From: Fidelibacterota bacterium
GTDB lineage: Bacteria; Fidelibacterota; Marinisomatia; Marinisomatales; JACNKV01
Reading direction: 5' to 3'
Assembly (NCBI GenBank): GCA_014381855.1
Contig: JACNKV010000069.1
Span: 1-55,753, forward strand
Length of the DNA stretch: 55,753 nt
Shown here: piece by piece, positions 25,928 through 33,964 of the stretch
How the letters are laid out: each line of letters starts with the position of its first letter
How positions within the stretch are numbered: position 1 is the stretch's first letter
Position numbers and translations under genes: made by a program
Notes under the pieces: model-generated
What the model was told of the DNA's origin: nothing
Databases searched by the model: none
Seen by the model: only the letters and a program-made list of their open reading frames with translations

Positions 25928-26001
25928 TGGAATACAATAATGAGCCGCAGGTGAATTATTGTCAAATGAAATTAATTCACTTCATTCACCATTTTATTCC
26001 A
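25928..26001 (+). other. Structured spacer between citrate synthase and malate dehydrogenase genes
   Basis: Several 7-base inverted repeats are nested here: TGGAATA (25928-25934) with TATTCCA (25995-26001); GGTGAAT (25950-25956) with ATTCACC (25984-25990), or alternatively GTGAATT (25951-25957) with AATTCAC (25974-25980); and CAATAAT (25935-25941) with ATTATTG (25955-25961). The pairs exclude each other in part, so two alternative folds exist. No T tract follows, so it is not a simple terminator. The function is unknown; an mRNA processing or stability element is possible. Confidence 0.4.
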
Positions 26002-26055
26002 AAACATAAATCCGAATACAACTTTACCCGTTAACCAAAACAGGAGAATTAAATT

Positions 26056-26991
26056 ATGGGAAGAAAAAAAATAGCCTTAATCGGCGGAGGTCAGATTGGC
26101 GGGAATCTCGCCCTGATCACAGCACAAAAAGAACTGGGGGATGTCGTTATCCTTGACATCCCTAAAGCTGAAGGGATGACAAAGGGGAAAGCTCTGGATA
26201 TAATGCAGCTTCGTCCCCACGATGGTTACGATGTTAATTTGACCGGGACGTCTGATTACAAGGATATTGAAGGAGCAAATGTCGTCATCATCACTGCCGG
26301 TGTCCCGCGTAAACCCGGTATGGATCGTGAAGATTTGCTCAGCATCAATATCAAAATCATCACCGATGTTGCCGAAAATGTGAAGAAATATGCCCCGAAT
26401 GCATTCGTCATCGTCGTATCAAATCCGTTGGATGCAATCGTGTACTCATTTTACAAAGTATCCGGGTTCCCAAAGAATCAGGTCGTCGGTATGGCTGGTG
26501 CTCTGGACACAGGACGCTTCCGTACCTTCCTTTCAATGGAAACCGGCTTTTCCGTTCAGGATATCCATTGCATGGTCATGGGCGGACATGGAGACACGAT
26601 GGTGCCAATCATTAGAACAGCTAATGTTGCAGGTATCCCGATAACAGAACTGATACCGGAAGATCGTTTGGAAGCTATTGTCAAACGCACACGCGTTGCC
26701 GGTGGTGAATTGGTGAAACTGTTTGGAAACGGTTCCGCTTATTACGCTCCCGCACAATGTGCAATGGAAATGGCAGAAGCCTATTTACTTGATAAAAAAC
26801 GTGTGATTCCAAGTGCAGCGCTATGTGAAGGCGAATTTGGAATTGATGGATACTTCATCGGCGTCCCTGCCTTAATCGGTGCCGGCGGTGTTGAAAAAGT
26901 CGTCGAGTTCGAACTGACCGAAGATGAAAATTCTGCACTACAAGATACATACGAAAAAGTAAAGAAAACAGTCGCCGAAACCGGATTGTAA
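26056..26991 (+). CDS. mdh: Malate dehydrogenase (NAD-dependent)
   Basis: A 311-residue LDH/MDH-superfamily enzyme interconverting malate and oxaloacetate. It has the NAD site IALIGGGQIGGNLA, the substrate loop AGVPRKPGMDREDLL with the Arg residues typical of malate specificity, VVSNPLDAIVYSF, LDTGRFRTFL and the catalytic GGHGDTMVP with its His. The length is standard for the tetrameric MDH group. It has its own ribosome binding site (AGGAG) and is closed by a strong terminator, so it ends the redox/TCA transcription unit. Confidence 0.96.
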   Translation: MGRKKIALIGGGQIGGNLALITAQKELGDVVILDIPKAEGMTKGKALDIMQLRPHDGYDVNLTGTSDYKDIEGANVVIITAGVPRKPGMDREDLLSINIKIITDVAENVKKYAPNAFVIVVSNPLDAIVYSFYKVSGFPKNQVVGMAGALDTGRFRTFLSMETGFSVQDIHCMVMGGHGDTMVPIIRTANVAGIPITELIPEDRLEAIVKRTRVAGGELVKLFGNGSAYYAPAQCAMEMAEAYLLDKKRVIPSAALCEGEFGIDGYFIGVPALIGAGGVEKVVEFELTEDENSALQDTYEKVKKTVAETGL

Positions 26992-27015
26992 TTTGTGATC
27001 CACTGAGTTTCGTTA

Positions 27016-27049
27016 AACAGCCTTCGTATTTGCGAGGGCTGTTTTTTTT
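27016..27049 (+). terminator. Rho-independent terminator after mdh
   Basis: AACAGCCTTCG (27016-27026) pairs with CGAGGGCTGTT (27033-27043), 11 base pairs including one G-T pair, with loop TATTTG. It is followed by a run of T to 27049 and lies 25 bases after the mdh stop. Confidence 0.93.
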
Positions 27050-27083
27050 AATCTTGCTACATGATATTTTTATGACTTAACTT

Positions 27084-27106
27084 TATCCGACAATATTAGT
27101 CGGATA
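27084..27106 (+). promoter_or_regulatory. Palindromic operator overlapping the start codon of the Rrf2 gene
   Basis: Perfect inverted repeat TATCCGAC - AATATTA - GTCGGATA, 8 bases per arm. Its last base is the A of the ATG start codon. Symmetry and place fit a binding site for the Rrf2 regulator itself; this is inferred. The overlap implies either a leaderless or very short-leader mRNA, or translation control in addition to transcription control. Confidence 0.65.
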
Positions 27107-27504
27107 TGCTAAAACTCACCAGAAAAGTCGAATACGCTCTGATTGCCCTAAGGCATTTGCAGGGAAAAAAACGGAGTCAACTCTCTTCAACAAAAGAGAT
27201 CGCTGAAGCATATCATATTCCGGTTGAATTGTTAGCTAAAACACTTCAGCTTATGGCACGAAATGAGATTATTGATGCAGTTCAAGGTCCGCTTGGCGGT
27301 TACCGCATCAAAGCAGATTTTCATGAGATTAACATGACAGACTTTATCGAAATGATCGAAGGACCGCTTGGATTAACAGACTGCCATTTTGATACTGAAT
27401 GTGTACAAGCTAATACATGTAACATCAAAAAGCCCATCAATAAAGTGAATAAATCAATCCGTGCAGTATTTAACAATATGACATTGGCGGATATTACGGG
27501 ATAG
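27106..27504 (+). CDS. Rrf2 family Fe-S-sensing regulator of the suf operon
   Basis: A 132-residue winged-helix protein of the Rrf2/IscR family, opening MLKLTRKVEYALIALRHL. The helix-turn-helix region is around STKEIAEAYHIPVELLAKTLQ, and the wing is GPLGGYRI. Cys93, Cys99 and Cys105 (C-x5-C-x5-C) match the [2Fe-2S] ligand cysteines of IscR in number and spacing. It is the first gene of the suf region, so Fe-S-responsive repression of suf is likely. A perfect palindrome overlaps its own start, which suggests autoregulation. Confidence 0.9.
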   Translation: MLKLTRKVEYALIALRHLQGKKRSQLSSTKEIAEAYHIPVELLAKTLQLMARNEIIDAVQGPLGGYRIKADFHEINMTDFIEMIEGPLGLTDCHFDTECVQANTCNIKKPINKVNKSIRAVFNNMTLADITG

Positions 27505-27540
27505 GAATTAGGATTAGGATAAAGTTGAGCGAAGCAAAAT

Positions 27541-27556
27541 CCCGACGGATGTCGGG
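27541..27556 (+). repeat. Short intergenic palindrome CCCGAC-GGAT-GTCGGG
   Basis: Perfect 6-base inverted repeat between the Rrf2 gene and the MIP18-family gene, preceded by a TTAGGATTAGGATAAAG low-complexity phrase. The core half site CCGAC is the same as in the Rrf2 operator at 27084, but the spacer is 4 rather than 7 bases. It also fits the wider palindrome family of this window. Confidence 0.5.
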
Positions 27557-27580
27557 GATAAGGATTTGGAGAGGTAAAAT

Positions 27581-27898
27581 ATGAGCGTCACAAAAGAAAA
27601 AATAATCGATATATTAAAGCAGTGTTATGATCCGGAGATGCCCATTGATGTATGGAATCTTGGATTGATATATGACATCATAATTGAAGACACTAAAAAT
27701 AATGATAAATCAAATGTGGATATTACCATGACCCTAACCACTCCCGGTTGCGGAATGGCACAATATATCGCACAGGATGTGCAGAATAAAGTCCAGAGTT
27801 TGGATGAGGTTCAGGCCGCACATGTTGAACTTACATTCGAGCCAAGATGGATGCCCGACATGATGACGGATGAAGGCAGAAAACTGCTTGGGATGTAA
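27581..27898 (+). CDS. MIP18/DUF59 family Fe-S assembly protein
   Basis: A 105-residue single-domain protein with the MIP18 motifs CYDPEMPIDVWNLGLIYDI and TLTTPGCGMAQYIAQDV, ending in FEPRWMPDMMTDEGRKLLGM. Members help mature or transfer Fe-S clusters. It is clearly related to the second half of the SufT protein encoded at 32073-32627, so the suf locus carries two copies of this domain, one at each end. It begins 76 bases after the Rrf2 gene. Confidence 0.92.
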   Translation: MSVTKEKIIDILKQCYDPEMPIDVWNLGLIYDIIIEDTKNNDKSNVDITMTLTTPGCGMAQYIAQDVQNKVQSLDEVQAAHVELTFEPRWMPDMMTDEGRKLLGM

Positions 27899-27916
27899 AT
27901 GGTAATTATTTAATGC

Positions 27917-27932
27917 GTGTCAGATTTGACAC
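27917..27932 (+). repeat. Perfect palindrome GTGTCA-GATT-TGACAC upstream of sufB
   Basis: A 6-base inverted repeat in the 120-base spacer between the MIP18-family gene and sufB. It could be a weak hairpin at the 3' end of the upstream message or an operator. No T tract follows. Confidence 0.45.
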
Positions 27933-28018
27933 TCTTCTACTTAATTACTACACAATCCATAATAGTGGATTACATAAATTAATATTCGTGTTAATTCGTT
28001 TTATTTGTGGCTAATAAT

Positions 28019-29464
28019 ATGAAATCAGAAAAACAGACTATTGACGACGCCATCAGTCAGGAATATAAGTATGGATTTGTCACAGATATCGCCCAGGATA
28101 CATTCCCTCCCGGATTGAACGAAGATGTTATCCGACACATTTCAGCAAAAAAACAGGAACCGGAGTGGTTATTAGAGTGGCGGCTTAAAGCATTCCGCCA
28201 TTGGTTGACATTAAAAGAGCCTAATTGGGCAAAGGTGAAATATCCGCCGATTAACTATCAGGCAATCAGCTATTATTCCGCACCGAAAGAGAAGAAGAAA
28301 CTGGAAAGTTTAGATGAAGTTGATCCTGAGCTTTTGGACACCTACAATAAACTTGGCATTCCGCTTGAAGAACAAAAACTGTTAGCCGGAGTGGCTGTTG
28401 ATGCCGTTTTTGACAGCGTTTCTGTCGCTACAACATTTAAAGAAGAATTGGCAAAACACGGCGTCATCTTCTGTCCTTTTTCCAAGGCAGTGCAGGACTA
28501 TCCTGACTTAATAAAGAGATACTTAGGGTCGGTTGTCCCGATAACAGATAACTTTTTTGCAACTTTAAATTCTGCTGTTTTCAGCGACGGCTCTTTTGTG
28601 TATATCCCCAAAGGAGTTCGTTGCCCGATGGAGTTATCCACGTATTTTCGCATTAATGCCGCAAATACCGGGCAGTTTGAACGCACGCTCATTATTGCCG
28701 ATGAAGGCAGCCATGTCAGTTATTTGGAAGGCTGTACGGCTCCCATGCGGGATGAAAACCAACTCCATGCTGCCATCGTAGAGTTAATAGCTCATAAAGA
28801 TGCTCATATTAAATATTCCACAGTTCAGAACTGGTATCCCGGTGATGAAAACGGCAAAGGCGGTATTTACAATTTCGTCACCAAACGCGGAATTTGTAAG
28901 GGAGATAATTCTAAAATATCCTGGACGCAAGTTGAAACAGGGTCCGCCATCACTTGGAAATATCCCGGGGTAATCCTTAAAGGAGATAATTCCGTTGGGG
29001 AGTTTTATTCCGTAGCATTGACCAATAATTACCAGCAGGCAGATACCGGAACGAAAATGATTCACATCGGGAAAAACACTAAAAGCACAATCGTGTCTAA
29101 GGGAATTTCTGCCGGCAAAGGACAACAAACCTACCGCGGATTAGTGCAGATTAACAAGAATGCCGAGAAGGCAAGGAATTATTCTCAATGCGATTCTATT
29201 CTGATCGGAGACAAGTGCGGTGCACATACGTTTCCGTATATCGATGTGCGAAATCCATCTGCCCAAATGGAGCACGAAGCCACCACGTCTAACATCGGGG
29301 AAGATCAAATATTTTACTGCAACCAGCGTGGACTATCCGCGGAAGATGCTGTATCGATGATCGTAAACGGATTCTGTAAAGAGGTGTTTGCCGAACTTCC
29401 GATGGAATTTGCCGTCGAAGCAACAAAACTGATGGAAGTCAGCCTCGAAGGGAGTGTGGGATAA
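28019..29464 (+). CDS. sufB: Fe-S cluster assembly scaffold SufB
   Basis: SufB forms the scaffold complex with SufC and SufD on which clusters are built. The 481-residue protein has [23 protein letters not shown], the beta-helix core [25 protein letters not shown] region, [15 protein letters not shown] sequence, [33 protein letters not shown] in family order and a near-complete ending. A GTG four codons upstream keeps the frame open, but it lies in spacer-type sequence, so ATG at 28019 is preferred. Neither start has a good ribosome binding site, which is odd for a highly conserved gene. Confidence 0.95.
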   Translation: MKSEKQTIDDAISQEYKYGFVTDIAQDTFPPGLNEDVIRHISAKKQEPEWLLEWRLKAFRHWLTLKEPNWAKVKYPPINYQAISYYSAPKEKKKLESLDEVDPELLDTYNKLGIPLEEQKLLAGVAVDAVFDSVSVATTFKEELAKHGVIFCPFSKAVQDYPDLIKRYLGSVVPITDNFFATLNSAVFSDGSFVYIPKGVRCPMELSTYFRINAANTGQFERTLIIADEGSHVSYLEGCTAPMRDENQLHAAIVELIAHKDAHIKYSTVQNWYPGDENGKGGIYNFVTKRGICKGDNSKISWTQVETGSAITWKYPGVILKGDNSVGEFYSVALTNNYQQADTGTKMIHIGKNTKSTIVSKGISAGKGQQTYRGLVQINKNAEKARNYSQCDSILIGDKCGAHTFPYIDVRNPSAQMEHEATTSNIGEDQIFYCNQRGLSAEDAVSMIVNGFCKEVFAELPMEFAVEATKLMEVSLEGSVG

Positions 29465-29628
29465 TGCTCGTTAAACGTAAATATGTAAAACGTAATAAGA
29501 GCGATAAAATAAAACATAATATTACGTTTTACGCCGACAAGTCGGGACAGGCAGTTTTAAATAATTACGTTTTTTTCTACAACTCCACCACTCCATTACT
29601 CCATTAATCCACAACTCCAATAATTACT
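29465..29628. other. Repeat-rich spacer between sufB and sufC
   Basis: This 164-base spacer holds the 12-base inverted repeat GTAAAACGTAAT / ATTACGTTTTAC (29485-29496 and 29521-29532, 24 bases apart). It also holds the palindrome CCGAC-AA-GTCGG (29534-29545) followed by GACAGGCAG, and a low-complexity run of CTCCA-type units before sufC. A 20-base stretch at 29477-29496 recurs inverted at 50072-50091. No gene was seen. Confidence 0.7.
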
Positions 29629-30369
29629 ATGTTAAAAATAAAAAACTTACATGCCGGAATTGACGGCAAAGAAATCCTAAAAGGAATTTCCCTTTCTATA
29701 AACCCCGGTGAAATGCATGCTATCATGGGACGTAACGGTTCCGGGAAAAGCACGTTGGCGAATGTCATTTCCGGGAAGCCTAACTATGAAGTGTTTAGTG
29801 GTGAAGTTCTGTTCAACGGAGAGAACCTGTTAGACTTATCTCCGGAAGCCAGATCCTTAGCAGGGATTTTTATGTCCTTTCAATACCCTGTGGTAATTCC
29901 GGGTGTGAACAATACGTACTTTCTAAAAGCGGCATTAAATGCACAATTGAAACACCACGGAAAAGAAGAACTGGATGCCATTGACTTTCTGGAACTTATC
30001 CGTGAAAAAATAAAATTGCTGGAGATGGACGAAAAATATCTCCAGCGTGCCGTAAATGACGGATTTTCAGGCGGTGAAAAAAAGCGAAATGAAATGCTGC
30101 AAATGGTCATGCTTGAACCGACGCTTGCGATTTTGGACGAAACTGATTCGGGATTGGATATCGACGCCTTAAAAATCGTTGCTAACGGTGTAAATAATTA
30201 TCGTAATTCTGAGAGATCGTTTTTGGTCATTACACATTATCAACGTCTTTTGAAATACATCGTGCCTGATTTAGTACATGTGTTAATTGATGGAAGAATT
30301 GTAAAATCCGGGGGAAAAGAGTTAGCATTAACACTAGAAGAAAAAGGATACAGTTGGCTTGAAAAATAA
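29629..30369 (+). CDS. sufC: Fe-S assembly ATPase SufC
   Basis: A 246-residue ABC-type ATPase that drives the SufBCD scaffold. The Walker A motif is GRNGSGKST (about residues 34-42), the Q-loop region is SFQYPVVIPGV, the signature FSGGEKKRNEM and the Walker B LAILDETDSGLDIDAL, followed by the switch His in VITHYQRLL. All motifs are intact and the length is normal. The ATG at 29629 gives the family start MLKIKNLHAGI; there is no clear ribosome binding site in the repeat-rich spacer before it. Confidence 0.96.
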   Translation: MLKIKNLHAGIDGKEILKGISLSINPGEMHAIMGRNGSGKSTLANVISGKPNYEVFSGEVLFNGENLLDLSPEARSLAGIFMSFQYPVVIPGVNNTYFLKAALNAQLKHHGKEELDAIDFLELIREKIKLLEMDEKYLQRAVNDGFSGGEKKRNEMLQMVMLEPTLAILDETDSGLDIDALKIVANGVNNYRNSERSFLVITHYQRLLKYIVPDLVHVLIDGRIVKSGGKELALTLEEKGYSWLEK

Positions 30370-30376
30370 CGATAAT

Positions 30377-31630
30377 ATGATGCATCTTCGTTTGCAATTG
30401 AATGACCTCTTAAACAGGATGCCGGATAAACCCGCGAAACAAAGTCGGGTTGCATTTGACGCTTTCAGAAACACAGGATTTCCAACAACAAAATGGGAAG
30501 ATTGGCGTTTTACTTCAGTTTCTGACTTGCAAAGAGCAGATTGGCGACTTTCTCTACCAAGCGATCTGCCTTCAGATTTATCAGGTATTTCAACCGATAC
30601 CGGAATTACGCCTTATTCAATTAATTTTATCAACGGGCATTTTCAGCCACACCTTTCCTTCCTTCCGCCTGAGGTTGAAATCTTTAATTTAACTGATTTT
30701 TACAATAATAATTCACTCCCTATTTTTGACGTGCAACACAAACATGATCCCTTCTACTTGTTGAATACCGCACTTTTTGACAGTGGACAAGCAATTATCA
30801 TCCCGGATAATACTACTATAGAAAAACCAATAGATATTAACTATATCAAAACCGGTTTCACCGATTTAATTATGTTTCAACCAAGAACGATAATTCAAGT
30901 CGGAAGTGGAAGTGAAGTCTCAATTATTGAGAGTCACGTCGGAGATAACAATCTTGCTTATTTTACAAACAATCGTTCTGAAATTCAAGTCGGCACAAAA
31001 AGTCGGCTAAACTATTTATCTTTCCAAGAAGATTCTTTGCAAGCCTATCATATCCATTCTGTGGTGATAGATCAAGAACGTAATTCCCTGGTAAGTGCCG
31101 GCTTCTTTAATATAGGGAGTCTGCTCAGCTGCAATAATGTTCTTACTCATTTAAACGGTGAAGGAGCTGAACTGAATATGTTTGGATTAAGTCAATCTGC
31201 AAATGTTCAGCATATGGACATACAATCAATTGTATACCATAATTCGCCGAATTGCTCCAGCACGCAGCTCTTTAAGAATATCTTAAGTGGTCGATCTAAA
31301 GGTGTGTTTAAGGGGCAGGTCATTGTTTCAAAGGATGCACAAAAAACCGATGCACGCCAGTCTAATAAAAACATTCTTCTCTCCAACGATGCTCGTATGA
31401 ATTCCGATCCGCAACTTGAGATTTATGCTGATGATGTGAAATGTTCTCACGGGTCTACAACCGGAGCGATGGACGAAGATGCTATCTTTTACTTGCGTTC
31501 ACGCGGATTGGATTTATTTGAAGCAAAATCATTGTTAATTGATGGATTCGCCGGAGAGATCATTCATAAAATCTCCGACAAAAATATCAGAAAAATAATC
31601 ACTCAAAAAATACGTAATTTAAAAATCTAA
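30377..31630 (+). CDS. sufD: Fe-S cluster assembly protein SufD
   Basis: A 417-residue SufB/SufD-family protein. The N-terminal part has FPTTKWEDWRFTSV. The C-terminal beta-helix has GRSKGVFKGQVIVSKDAQKTDARQSNKNILLSNDA, LEIYADDVKCSHGSTTGAMDEDAIFYLRSRG, the usual SufD signature. ATG at 30377 is preferred to a TTG at 30359 that overlaps the sufC stop. A second ATG follows directly, so the start is uncertain by one codon. Confidence 0.94.
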   Translation: MMHLRLQLNDLLNRMPDKPAKQSRVAFDAFRNTGFPTTKWEDWRFTSVSDLQRADWRLSLPSDLPSDLSGISTDTGITPYSINFINGHFQPHLSFLPPEVEIFNLTDFYNNNSLPIFDVQHKHDPFYLLNTALFDSGQAIIIPDNTTIEKPIDINYIKTGFTDLIMFQPRTIIQVGSGSEVSIIESHVGDNNLAYFTNNRSEIQVGTKSRLNYLSFQEDSLQAYHIHSVVIDQERNSLVSAGFFNIGSLLSCNNVLTHLNGEGAELNMFGLSQSANVQHMDIQSIVYHNSPNCSSTQLFKNILSGRSKGVFKGQVIVSKDAQKTDARQSNKNILLSNDARMNSDPQLEIYADDVKCSHGSTTGAMDEDAIFYLRSRGLDLFEAKSLLIDGFAGEIIHKISDKNIRKIITQKIRNLKI

Positions 31631-31632
31631 CT

Positions 31633-32076
31633 ATGGACGATTTCAGAGATTTGTATCAACAGGTGATTTTAGATCACAATCAGAATCCGCGTCACTTTCA
31701 CAGCATGGATAATGCCACCCACGAAGCCGATGGACATAATCCCCTTTGCGGTGATCAAATCAAAGTTTATCTCTTTGTCGAAGATAATTTGATTAAGGAT
31801 ATTAGTTTTGAAGGTTCCGGCTGTGCAATATCCAAAGCGTCTTCTTCGTTGATGACGACCACATTAATCGGAAAAACTACCGACGAAGCCACCAAACTTT
31901 TTGAGGAGTATCAAACGCTCATAACAACCGGAAAAGGAGACACCAAAACCCTTGGCAAACTTGCTGTCATGAGCGGTGTGCATAAATTCCCGGCACGCGT
32001 AAAATGTGCTATTCTCTCCTGGCACACGTTGAAAAACGCTTTAAATAATAAAAACGAAACTGCTATTACCGAATGA
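31633..32076 (+). CDS. sufU: SufU-type Fe-S scaffold / sulfur-transfer protein
   Basis: A 147-residue IscU-like protein with Cys39 and Asp41 (NPLCGDQI), Cys64 (GSGCAISKAS) and Cys125 (ARVKCAILSW). This is the zinc-ligand set of SufU, which accepts sulfur from SufS in Firmicutes and many other bacteria. The insertion relative to IscU is present (GKTTDEATKLFEEYQTLI). It begins 2 bases after sufD and overlaps sufT by 4 bases. Confidence 0.95.
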   Translation: MDDFRDLYQQVILDHNQNPRHFHSMDNATHEADGHNPLCGDQIKVYLFVEDNLIKDISFEGSGCAISKASSSLMTTTLIGKTTDEATKLFEEYQTLITTGKGDTKTLGKLAVMSGVHKFPARVKCAILSWHTLKNALNNKNETAITE

Positions 32077-32627
32077 TGACGCAATCAGATATTATCAAAT
32101 TATTCCGTGATGTGAACGCATTCGCTGTTCCCTCCGGTGAGCAAATTATTCTAAAAAAAGGTGAATTAGTTCGAATTACGCAGGCACTTGGCGGTTCTTA
32201 CACGCTGAGTATACACGGGAATTTAGTCCAAATCGCTGGTGAAGATGCCGATGCTATCGGACGAGAACCCCAACGTTCTCAATTTGGCGATCTCGGTAAA
32301 TCAACATCACCGATTAACAAAGAATTGGTCATGAATCAACTCAAATCCTGTTATGATCCGGAAATTCCGATTAATATCGTTGACCTTGGACTCATTTATG
32401 ATTGTCACCTCACCAAAAGTGTCGCGGACGAAGGTACGGATGTTCATATCAAGATGACACTGACTGCTCCCGGCTGCGGTATGGGCGGAGTTATTGCCGC
32501 GGATGCTGAACGTAAAGTGCGGGCAATTCCGGGTGTGAAAGACGTTAAAGTTGAACTTGTTTGGGAACCGTTGTGGAATCGCGATATGATGACAGAAGCT
32601 GCCCGCCTTCAATTGGGGTTAATGTGA
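32073..32627 (+). CDS. sufT: SUF system protein SufT
   Basis: A 184-residue protein with an N-terminal SufT-specific part (residues 1-85, VPSGEQIILKKGELVRITQALGGSYTL) and a C-terminal MIP18/DUF59 domain (SCYDPEIPINIVDLGLIYDC, TLTAPGCGMGGVIAADA, WEPLWNRDMMTEAARLQLGLM). SufT assists Fe-S protein maturation. The C-terminal half is about as long as the MIP18 protein at 27581 and closely similar in its motifs, so one probably arose from the other. Confidence 0.93.
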   Translation: MMTQSDIIKLFRDVNAFAVPSGEQIILKKGELVRITQALGGSYTLSIHGNLVQIAGEDADAIGREPQRSQFGDLGKSTSPINKELVMNQLKSCYDPEIPINIVDLGLIYDCHLTKSVADEGTDVHIKMTLTAPGCGMGGVIAADAERKVRAIPGVKDVKVELVWEPLWNRDMMTEAARLQLGLM

Positions 32628-32662
32628 TAAAGTGTTAGGGTGTTAAAGAGAGAGAGTAAATC

Positions 32663-33877
32663 ATGCTGAAAAATATTAGAAACGATTTCCCACTTTTGTC
32701 CTCCACAAACCGTGCTAAACCGCTGGTGTATTTGGATAGCGCTGCAACGACTCAAAAACCGCGACAAGTCATAGATGCCGTCTCATCATTCTACGAATCA
32801 AATAATGCTAATGTACATCGTGGAATATATCAACTGAGTGAACAAGCAACGAAATCCTATGAAAATGTCCGTAAATCGGTTGCGGATTTTATTGGTACAG
32901 CCGACCCACGCTCCATTATTTTTACAAGCGGGACTACGGAATCAATTAATTTAGTAGCGTATGCCTGGGGAAGGAAAAATCTAAAACCCAGGGATGAAAT
33001 TCTTATTACAGAGATGGAACATCATAGCAATATTGTTCCGTGGCAGCTTACCACACGTGAAACCGGAGCGAACTTAAGATACATCCCTATCCTGAAAAAC
33101 GGAACGCTGGATTTGAGTGATCCTGAAAAGTATTTTACGAAAAAAACAAAATTGGTTAGCATCATTCATCAATCGAATGTGTTCGGGACAATTAATCCTG
33201 TTAAACAAATTATTGACTACGCAAAATCCGTTGGTGCAATTACGATAGTTGATGCCGCACAAAGTGTTCCTCATGCTAACATTAACGTAGAGGAGTTAGG
33301 TTGTGATTTTCTTGCATTTTCCGGACATAAAATGTTAGCACCGACAGGTATCGGAGTTTTATACGGTAAAACAAAAATATTGGAAGAAATGATCCCGTTT
33401 CTAGGCGGCGGTGAAATGATTAGCTCTGTTTCAATGGAATCCGCAACATGGAATGAGATTCCGTACAAATTTGAAGCGGGTACACCAAAAATTGCTCAGG
33501 TGATTGGTTTAGGAGCAGCTATTGAATACCTTAACAAAATCGGGATGGATGATGTACAAAAACACGGTCAAGATTTACTAAAATATGCTCTGATATCTTT
33601 ATCAAACATTCCGGAACTAACAATATATGGTGATTCAACAAACCGTGGTGCCGTGATTAGTTTTAATGTTGATAATGTCCATCCGCATGATCTTGCACAA
33701 TTTTTGGATCAAGACGGTATTGCGGTTCGTGCAGGGCATCACTGCGCACAGCCCATCATGACAAAATTAGGATTAAGTTCCACTACCCGCGCCAGTTTCT
33801 ATCTCTACAATACTAAAAAGGAAATTGATGCTCTTTGTGAAAGCATTGTTAAAACAAAAAATATATTTTCCATTTAA
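32663..33877 (+). CDS. sufS: Cysteine desulfurase SufS
   Basis: A 404-residue PLP enzyme that takes sulfur from cysteine and passes it to SufU. It has YLDSAATTQKP near the start, NVHRGIYQLSEQAT, TSGTTESINLVAYAWG, ITEMEHHSNIVPWQ, the PLP lysine in FSGHKMLAPTGIGVLYG and the active-site Cys in RAGHHCAQP. It is the last gene of the suf operon, 35 bases after sufT with a ribosome binding site GAGAG. The next gene on this strand starts 87 bases later. Confidence 0.96.
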   Translation: MLKNIRNDFPLLSSTNRAKPLVYLDSAATTQKPRQVIDAVSSFYESNNANVHRGIYQLSEQATKSYENVRKSVADFIGTADPRSIIFTSGTTESINLVAYAWGRKNLKPRDEILITEMEHHSNIVPWQLTTRETGANLRYIPILKNGTLDLSDPEKYFTKKTKLVSIIHQSNVFGTINPVKQIIDYAKSVGAITIVDAAQSVPHANINVEELGCDFLAFSGHKMLAPTGIGVLYGKTKILEEMIPFLGGGEMISSVSMESATWNEIPYKFEAGTPKIAQVIGLGAAIEYLNKIGMDDVQKHGQDLLKYALISLSNIPELTIYGDSTNRGAVISFNVDNVHPHDLAQFLDQDGIAVRAGHHCAQPIMTKLGLSSTTRASFYLYNTKKEIDALCESIVKTKNIFSI

Positions 33878-33964
33878 ATCCGTTTATTCTGCGTCATCCA
33901 TGCTATATCTAATTTTTAATTCTTAAATCTTAATTCTTAAAATATATAATTCGTAATTTCCCAT

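Noticed and set aside
27541..27556. Second Rrf2 operator
   Set aside because: The core half site is the same, but the gap is 4 instead of 7 bases and the hairpin fits the wider palindrome family at least as well; not enough to claim binding.
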